Assembly: GCA_905147135.1 (NCBI GenBank)
Contig: LR990042.1
Location: 10,035,545 to 10,099,544, forward strand
DNA: 64,000 nt
Source: Blastobasis lacticolella
Taxonomy: Eukaryota; Arthropoda; Insecta; Lepidoptera; Blastobasidae
Direction: 5' to 3'
Both the position numbers and the translations under genes were made by a program. The notes beneath the pieces were generated by a model, which was not told where the DNA came from, did not search any database, and was given only the letters and a program-made list of their open reading frames with translations. Below are positions 56,901 to 64,000 of this stretch, in pieces. Each line of letters opens with the position of its first letter. The first letter of the stretch is position 1.

Positions 56901-59150
56901 AAAGAATATTATAAATATAATACTAATTGTTTTATAATTTAGTATTAGCATTATTACATTTATTTTTGTCATGTAAATATACAGTTATTTTAATAAAATA
57001 ACTATAACCTCTAATATTATCATATTTAAAATATAATATTTCCTGCACGATCATAGCAGCGACTTATTTCTATGTAAATATAACATATTGTGGACAACAT
57101 TGGATGACGATATATTGCCTATAACAGAGTTGATAAATTACTTTCTTTGTATAAACAGTACCCTGTCACAACTTCCTAACTTGCTTCTAAGCAAAAATGG
57201 GCTTCGCATTGAGGCTGGCGAGTGTCTCATAAATAACGTCCTATTTATTGGTCGCTTAAACCGCAAAAGCCACATCTTATCGCTTAACTCCGAAATAGAG
57301 GCGAATTCGGATTCGTAGGCCTGAACTCAGCAAGTTATCTGGTACGAGAACCTCTTGTACAACAGCTGGCCTGAACTTTGGATAAATAAATACCTACCTA
57401 CATTACAGTTAAGGGTAAGGTTATTTCGGTAGGGACACATGAAAATGTAATAAGGACAGACACTGTGACAAACAATGTGAATTCGTGACGCAATTAATTA
57501 ACAAACTGTAGCGCTAACAATTGACGAGCTTTAAGGAAGGATGCGGTTTCAGTCCACAGCCGTACGTATTACTGTGCTCATCCATGCATAATAGTATGGA
57601 CAGCGTGGTTACATGACTTCATTACCAATACTACCTACTGACTACCTAATAATAACAACGAACCAATGACTGCGTGTTGAACTGTGATCAATAGTCTGTG
57701 TTTTGCTGCGAGGACTTCCAAAAATTTTTTTGTAATTCTATAAACTCCATCATTAATGCAATCGCCTCACAGTGCTCCACTCCCATACAAGCGATTGCTC
57801 GAAATTCAATAAGTCAAAAAATCACCAAATACTGTTGTAAATCTGTGCGCTTATGGTTTTAAAGGTATGTGGAACAGGACACACAGGACATGTGTTCAGT
57901 GGTTTCCACATGCGAAAATAAAAAAATAAAGTAAACATTATTTTCATTATTATTTATTAGAATTTTCTGCCATTAGCTTTGTACCTACTTATAGAAAGTA
58001 TCCATGTTCTTACCAGACTTTGAAAATTTTTTGGAGGACACCATACAAAACATGGTACGAGTTGCAACTGTAAAAAGCAAAACCGGGGTACAAATTGCCC
58101 TAAATATAATATATATAGCATTATAGAAGTCTAACACATTAATAAAAAAATATGGTTGAGTTTCCAACTACTACTTTTTTTCCTGGTCTTCGAAAGTTGA
58201 AATAGAAAATTAAAAGGCAACGAAAACAATGACAACTGTACGATCATCTTAATTTTAAACAGTCGGTATTATCACAATTAAAATAATATATTTTAAAAGT
58301 CCAGACCTTCTTAGTAAGCTGCATAACTTTCACTACCATATACTTTGGTACATCAATTTGATTAAATCGCAAGGGCATAAAACGCAGATTTGTAAAGTAT
58401 TGATAAGACAATGACTAGACATACTTTAGGTTAAAATATTTTACTGTTCTAATGAGTATAGGTAAAGGTAAGGTAAGGTGAGGTAAAAAAAATATTTCTA
58501 TTATTGCAGTAAGTTACCTTTAAAATAAAAGTAAAAGTAATCATTTCACTTACCTTCGGTTTTCTTAAATACGAGGACTCACTGTGCGCCTGTTCGAATT
58601 CTAACTTTTTTAAATCAGTTATGGATTTTGCAGTAATCTCTGCGCTTCGCAGGCTAGTTATAACCCGCGTCACGAAAGAAGAGACTTGTCAAATGACAGT
58701 AGAGGGGATTTCGCGCAGGTAATCGTATGCAGCGCAAGTCGAACCACGTGACCCGCCAAGTCTCTTCTTTTTTGACACTAGCTATGCAACGTCAAAATAC
58801 TTTCATACGAGTATAACAGAAAACTTTGCTGCATATTCTCATTCTAGGCTAACGATACCCAGGAGTGAAGGCTCTGCCGGCAATCACTTTATTACATGGT
58901 AATATTGCAAAGTATGAGAATATTCAGAGTAAAAGTGTGTAACATTTAATGTAGTATAAGTCTTTCAAGTGCATTATTACTTTATTCCAGGTTTTGTTTA
59001 ATTATTAAAAAGCAGGTCGGTATTTTTAATAATGTAATAAGAAAAAGTGTCTAGGGAAAAAGCGTGTTTTTATCAATCAGTAATTAGACATAACAAAAAA
59101 GTACTAGACACTTTTGATGGATGTATTTGTAATAAATACTTATATTAAAT
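53975..59150. other. unassigned AT-rich DNA
   Basis: Five kilobases with no repeat that I recognise. A GGTAAGGTAAGGTGAGGTAA run lies at 58468-58487, and an AAAGAAGAGACTTG inverted pair at 58675-58688 / 58757-58770. Otherwise nothing. Confidence 0.35.
54662..55006 (+). other. unassigned 114-codon open frame
   Basis: Reads MIHSVRVGFFIKNLIKSPLP at its start and ends with a basic RKKVRKII. No domain recognised. The opposite strand is open over much of the same DNA (54785-55141), which suggests a stop-poor region rather than a gene. A GCAGTAAGT donor-like site lies at 54888. Confidence 0.12.
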
Positions 59151-59238
59151 TAAGATATACAAATGTAACTTGCTCCATGAGTTTTGTATTATGAGTATTG
59201 TGATGTCAAAATAAATAATGTCTATGTCTATGTCTAAA
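59150..59238 (+). mobile_element. probable LINE 3' end with TATGTC tail
   Basis: GTGATGTCAAAATAAATAAT followed by GTCTATGTCTATGTCTA. The AATAAA signal plus hexamer tail fits a LINE 3' end; the upstream boundary is uncertain. Confidence 0.4.
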
Positions 59239-59709
59239 CATGTAGTAATTTTCATCTCATTAGCGTTTGAAAATTTATCAAAAATAATAGGTTGACATTA
59301 GATACATACTGGATAGTTAAGAGTCTACTATAGATAGTTCGGTAGCATTTTTTATTTTGTAGTGTATTTGTATACTCGTAATTTTTAAAGTTATCCTGTC
59401 GCGTAATATAGAACTGTGGAACAATTATTTAAATATGTAGGTATAAATGCATAGTAAAGTTAAGATTTTAAAGTAGGATTTACGTGCCTGTATGATAATA
59501 ATTTTATTATATCATAATAGTATCCATAAGAGAATCATGAGTAAGCTTAAGGTCTGGGTGCAGGTGCGGACTCTATGTCTGTTGATTTTTTATTTCCCAC
59601 AGTGCGTATTATGTATAGTTGCTATATTATTTTCTAGTTTTTTTTTCCACTAAAGCTATGATTGGCTCATTTCTATTGACTAATTATGAGTAGGTATCAT
59701 TTACCGAGT

Positions 59710-59936
59710 TATGTACATTAGTTGATCACTAAACGATGCTCTTACGGCGAGGGAAAACATCGTGATGAAACCTGCACATTCAGGCGACTGAATGTGTAAC
59801 CATGATCCAATCTGATCAGGTTCCCCTGGTAGCAGGGTCACGGAGGTCAGAGGTCAGTGGATTCCACTGTAATTACATGATCTGCCTAATCCTGGATCAT
59901 GGTCCAAACGGATCCTGGGCCCTCGTGCGCTAGAGT
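59710..59936 (+). mobile_element. SINE body, both ends lost
   Basis: Plus-strand GATGCTCTTACGGCGAGGG, CACATTCAGGCGACTGAATG, GGTCACGGAGGTCAGAGGTC and GGGCCCTCGTGCGCTAGAG follow the SINE order. The head is missing and the GATGAT tail is replaced by a member of the GGACCCGGCGCG family starting about 59960. Confidence 0.65.
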
Positions 59937-59959
59937 GTATGGTATAATGATCCTTTACC

Positions 59960-60121
59960 GATACCTACCCTTTTTTTCTTGCTCTTAAACCTTCCTCGTG
60001 AATCACTCTATCTATTATTGAAGATCGCATTATAATCCGTTGCATAGTTTAAAATATCTAAATGTACATAAATACATAGGGGGGACAGACGGCGGAAAGC
60101 GACGTTGTTTTATACCATAAA
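59960..60121 (+). repeat. family D repeat, 5'-truncated
   Basis: TACCCTTTTTTTCTTGCTCT, GAATCACTCTATCTATTATT, TCCGTTGCATAGTTTAAAAT and GTTGTTTTATACCATAAAT. It lacks the GGACCCGGCGCG start and abuts a truncated SINE. Confidence 0.65.
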
Positions 60122-60680
60122 TAAAAACACAATTCATTTATTTCAGACCTTTTTGTCCATATTGTGTATAGATAAGTAAACCAATTGCCATAAATCAATT
60201 ATAAAAATATCTACCCGCACAATGAACCGTTAAAACAGTCCAACCAAAAACAAAACCTTATTGTGACCAAAGCAAGCTCCCTTAACCTAGTGGAAAGTAA
60301 CTCAACAATGTATTTGGCAACTGTCAACCTCCGGGATGGTTTGGCCCATAAATATTTCTATTTGCGGGTAGCGAGGTGCGGGTCGCTCTTGCCCGTGATA
60401 AGGGTGCCTCGAGTTTGCGGGCCGAGGGCACAAAGGGTTGGCGAACTGTTTTGTTAGTTTTTATTAGATTCCAACGCAATTATTTTGGTGTAGCGTTGTC
60501 GTCTTGTAGATCCTGAATTTTACGTGTTTAGGTAATGCGATGGAAATGTATTTACAGTTTGTTATTTTCTTTTACCAGATCGTATGTGATGGTACTGATC
60601 GTTTTTATTACATTTCAATATCATTCTTTCTATGTTAGGTATCTTTTAATTTTCAGTTATCAACAATATTTTGTTACGTT

Positions 60681-60900
60681 TGTGGACCCGGCGCGACTTC
60701 GTTCCCGTGGCGTTCTACCATACACCTAGAACCCCTACCTAAACTTTTTTCTTACTTATAAACCTTCCTCTCGAATCACTCTATCTATTGCTGAACACCG
60801 CATTAAAATCCGCTGCGTAGTTTAAAAGATCTAAGTGTCCATAGATACATACATAGGGTCAAACGGCGGGAAGCGACTTTGTTTTATACCATGTATAGAT
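60681..60900 (+). repeat. family D repeat, complete
   Basis: GTGGACCCGGCGCGACTTCG, CCATACACCTAGAACCCCTA, ATAAACCTTCCTCTCGAATC, ACTTTGTTTTATACCATGTA. The only copy with start, core and end all present on the plus strand. Confidence 0.7.
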
Positions 60901-61710
60901 GTTCGTTATTAATATGATATAGGAACAGTTGGCTCTGAATTTTAGATTACACTTAGGGTATACATTATTCCATTTTAGAATACTTACATTATCAATACAA
61001 GTTCAAGGTTTTACATTTCAAGTTCAAGTCCTTTAGACGGCTCCTATTTGTTAAAGGTTTTATACCGCCGCATTCAAAAAATTCTTTGAGTGTATTTTTT
61101 ATAATGATGGTCCTTTATAATACGCTAAAGCGATATTGAAATATTTCTGTTCACAAAACACAATAATGTACATATTCCTAGTACATTTTGATAGTTTATA
61201 ATCAATAGACTCCGAGAGCCATCGAATAACAATCGTTGCAGAGCTAAAAAGGACAGATTTAAATAATTCCCGTTCAATGACTCGAATCAGTTCAGTGAAG
61301 TACCTACGGTCGGGAACAGAAGTCAATTACATTTATTCCAACCAATGCTGTGTCGAGACTCGCCGATTGGCTACAGCCAACTGTCACTCGCATCCGACTG
61401 GTAATTACTTACAGTTGGATTTTTTTGTAAAAATATTCGTATCTATTAGTTTCGTGTGTGATATTATTCATCTTGTCTAGGCATACAGATTTTAAGATAA
61501 ACAAATAATTGTGTTTTCATTTATCAACAGCCTATACATTCCGCTATTGGACTTTTTTCCTCTTCTATATTAGTATAGATTTTAGCCATAATCTCTACGC
61601 TTGTTAGACAAGTTTGCTACACTTAAAAAATACGTACCTACCTATCACCATTTGTAACTCTATTATTATATTAGTTAGATAATTATTAGTTCATACAATC
61701 TATTTTTTTT

Positions 61711-61792
61711 TTAAATAGGCAGGTATTTGACTGCCATCTCACCTGACGTTAAGTGCAGATGCAGTCTACGATGGTGCATACCTGTCTATTAT
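61711..61792 (-). mobile_element. family C element
   Basis: AATAGGCAGGTATTTGACTG, CCATCTCACCTGACG and GATGGTGCATACCTGTCTAT on the plus strand, preceded by a T-run: the reverse orientation, more diverged. Confidence 0.55.
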
Positions 61793-61982
61793 GTACTTAT
61801 TCACTCTTGTCTTAGAGAGACCCAAAAAAATTATTGTTATCATAAAAAAAACCTACACCTGGAGCCCCGATGGAATGGGGCTGGTGGAACTAACTCGTGT
61901 AATTCTGTGTATTTCTGTAAGTGTTTTTGTAAACCTAACTTGAATGATTAAACTTGAAGTACCTACCTAAATAGCTTTATAA

Positions 61983-62324
61983 TCAAAGAATCCATCTTTC
62001 AAAACACGTTATCAAATTTTCAGCCAGCTGACAGACACCCACCTAAATCCTCTCAAACAAGAGTCTGAAGTCAATCACAAGTCGTCCAACTCGCCTGAAT
62101 CTGTTCCCGGGTGGAGGCAGGCGTCGATCAATTGGGTACTCCAATTGGGCCGCAGAACTACCGCCGACTGGGGTGCGTTCACGACCTTACAGTGCGGTGG
62201 TACGAGCTTTTATAACTCGAACGCGCTAGCATCGAAGGGTACGGAACAGCGACAGTGCCTCGCGTTAGCATCTAAGCCCCAAATTTATTTCGCCCCAAAA
62301 CGAAACATGAGAACTCGTGTATAA
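61983..62324 (+). other. GC-rich unassigned open frame, possible exon
   Basis: Seen: 113 codons without a stop up to TAA at 62322, in a block of about 50% GC. There is no early ATG, so it would have to be an internal or last exon. A plausible acceptor (ATTTTCAG) ends at 62023. The frame after it reads QLTDTHLNPLKQESEVNHKS and contains GWRQASINWVLQLGRRTTADW further on. I recognise no domain. It could be the terminal exon of a gene on this strand, a CpG-rich regulatory block, or a GC-rich repeat. Confidence 0.2.
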
Positions 62325-62329
62325 AAAAC

Positions 62330-63470
62330 AATTGTCTACTATTGAAACAACAACGATAGATGAGAAATATAATGTGAAAGCTGTAATATTACCAATAGGT
62401 ACGCCGTAAGCTAGTTTTCCACTTTAGTAGTACTAAAAAAACAGCGGTTGGGCGGCTGCAATTCGAACTGAATATCCCGTTAAAAATTCCTCACTTAATA
62501 GTAGACATAATATAAATAATATGAATATATAATCAAAATATTTGACATCAATGGTTTGACAGCTGGTGGTAAAAACATATGACAGCTGATGGTTAATAAA
62601 CATCAAAGCGAACTCTAGGCCACCAAATAAGGGATAGCTGTTAAAATTGCAATCGTTTTATAGTTCGAAACGGCCACGGAGGACGAGGACAGCCGATTTG
62701 CACATGACAGTGAGGTTCGAAATGCTCTTAGACAAAAGAGTTGTGCTCGGAACGTAGTCTCTGAACGTGGCCCAGGACAGCCGCCGCGTGATGTGGGAAG
62801 TGCCAATATGTGGACACAACTGTCAATTTGGTGGTTGACGGCCGCAGCTGATACGTTAACGAGTTGATTTCCCCGAGTGTACTATTTGGCCCTGGCGATC
62901 CATTTTCCTAGTCGCTTGATTAGACTGACTTGTGTAGACTAAGTATGTTATACCTTTAGTGATCGTGGCGATGTGTGTTTTCCATATTAACACTGTTAAA
63001 CTAAAAAAGAGGACGGCATTGGCTTTCCTCGGTCAACCACACACAAATTTGATATTATTTAACTTCACAGATACATCTGGATTTTTCGCTTTCTCATAAT
63101 CATTGTAAAAAATGTTTACACGTGACCATTCATGTTAACAACAGCATTATGTTTTTCCAATGCCTAAAGTTGAAATAGATTCTGCTATATCTAAGTACCT
63201 TCTATTATAAGGTACCTACTTATATACTTTTTAAACTTCTAAATCCTTAGTGGGTATGCTCCGGTTGTGTCTAACTTTAGAATTACCGTACTCCATGTGA
63301 GTTCAATTCATAGTTGGATTGAGTTCGTTGTAGTTGCTAAAAGCCAATTTACATATCTTAAAACTAATTTAGTTGAAGTTAAAGTAAAGTTAAACAATTA
63401 TTGTGTACACGATATTACCTGTGGGGACAGGAATATCACTTTCAGATAGGTTCCCGTATTTCTGTAGAAA
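62330..63470. other. no assignable feature
   Basis: A GC-richer patch at 62660-62800 is open on the minus strand (MALPTSRGGCPGPRSETTFR) but unrecognised. Paired scraps GACAGCTGGTGG / GACAGCTGATGG near 62560-62590. Confidence 0.35.
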
Positions 63471-63474
63471 TACG

Positions 63475-63582
63475 CGAGTGTTGTTGGAAAATATAAATGT
63501 TATACATAAGAGCACCTATGAATCCAATCGAGTGTTGTTGGAAAATATAAATGTTATACATTAGAGCACCTATGAATTCAAT
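63475..63582. repeat. 54-bp tandem duplication
   Basis: Two adjacent 54-bp units starting CGAGTGTTGTTGGAAAATAT, with two visible differences (CATAAG/CATTAG and ATCC/ATTC). Recent local duplication. Confidence 0.9.
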
Positions 63583-63855
63583 CGATAATATTCGAGTCCA
63601 AAGAATATATTAAATTACATAAAGCAAAGGTCAAACTCAGACTTTTCTTGTTCTATTTTACTGTTTTTCGGTTTGCTATTTGCGGTTGTAGTTTGATACA
63701 TCGTCTCATGCGTTCGAATAGCTTAATTGTGTGGCTCATAAGTTTGATACCTCGATAGTTGCAACACTCTTGCACACAGCCCTTTCGTTGATAGATTGGC
63801 GGAATATTAATTACGTCGGTATAAGCCCCGTAGCTACAATCCTGGGGACCACGTC

Positions 63856-63920
63856 ACTCACGTCACTTACCACGAGATGGCGGTCAAATGCCTGGCTAGT
63901 CCAATTAAAAAAACCTTTGG
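63856..63920 (+). mobile_element. family C element, 5'-truncated
   Basis: CGTCACTTACCACGAGATGG, CGGTCAAATGCCTGGCTAGT then CCAATTAAAAAAACC. The first ~30 bp are absent. Confidence 0.5.
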
Positions 63921-64000
63921 ACCAGACTCCTACCAACCAAAATTATCGTTGAATAAATAAATCCTATCTAAATCAAACCATTTCCGCTCACTAAGTCCCG

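Noticed and set aside
58675..58770. MITE with AAAGAAGAGACTTG ends
   Set aside because: The inverted repeat is only 14 bp, with no target duplication and no second copy in the window.
1..64000. CRISPR array, operon or bacterial genes
   Set aside because: No regular direct repeats with unique spacers, no dense coding, no ribosome-binding sites; composition and repeats are those of an insect nuclear genome.

Overview
The window looks like nuclear DNA of a moth or butterfly. It is AT-rich, contains many TAGGTA/TACCTA words, and holds decayed copies of repeats that I recognise from memory as typical of lepidopteran genomes; no database search was run. There is no dense gene content, operon, rRNA, genuine tRNA gene or CRISPR array. 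Almost all open frames of 60-118 codons look like chance or transposon-derived frames.

Mobile-element layer. Coding remnants are 3' ends of non-LTR retrotransposons: an RTE-like C-terminus at 6940-7376 (+), a shorter one at 37900-38090 (+), others at 24345-24505 (-) and 17929-18032 (-), and a CR1/L2-like reverse-transcriptase tail with its 3' UTR at 41021-41745 (+). Another LINE 3'-end family recurs near 9.6, 11.2, 28.2, 35.9, 38.2 and 40.1 kb. Non-coding families are: a tRNA-headed SINE (full copies at 10.35-10.70 and 29.86-30.19 kb, many tails elsewhere); a ~260-bp repeat ending in GATGATGATG; a ~220-bp repeat with (CCCTA)-like cores; and a ~75-bp element with inverted ends and an A-rich flank (six copies). 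Foldback MITEs lie at 1142-1424, 14785-14961, 32734-32946, 34050-34346 and 36866-37082.

Layout. 0-5.6 kb: mostly unassigned, one MITE, and a GC-rich spot with a perfect minus-strand splice donor at 3.77 kb. 5.6-7.8 kb: a degenerate tandem array with a 140-bp higher-order period, followed by an RTE fragment between ~180-bp direct repeats. 8-25 kb: scattered repeats. 25.65-33.96 kb: a large inverted repeat (arms ~0.9-1.0 kb) around a ~6.4-kb loop full of repeats; a small element is present in one arm and absent from the other. 34-48 kb: repeats and LINE tails. 48.1-48.65 kb: a CpG-rich stretch followed by a short open frame ending at a strong splice donor, the best candidate for a host first exon. 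48.65-64 kb: possibly intron of that gene, with more repeats, a hammerhead-like motif at 50.85 kb and a GC-rich open frame at 62.0-62.3 kb.

How parts may work together. The SINE and one RTE-like LINE appear to share a 3' segment (a KADPG-type coding stretch, then a GATGAT tail), which fits the SINE borrowing the LINE's machinery. This is inferred from sequences inside the window.
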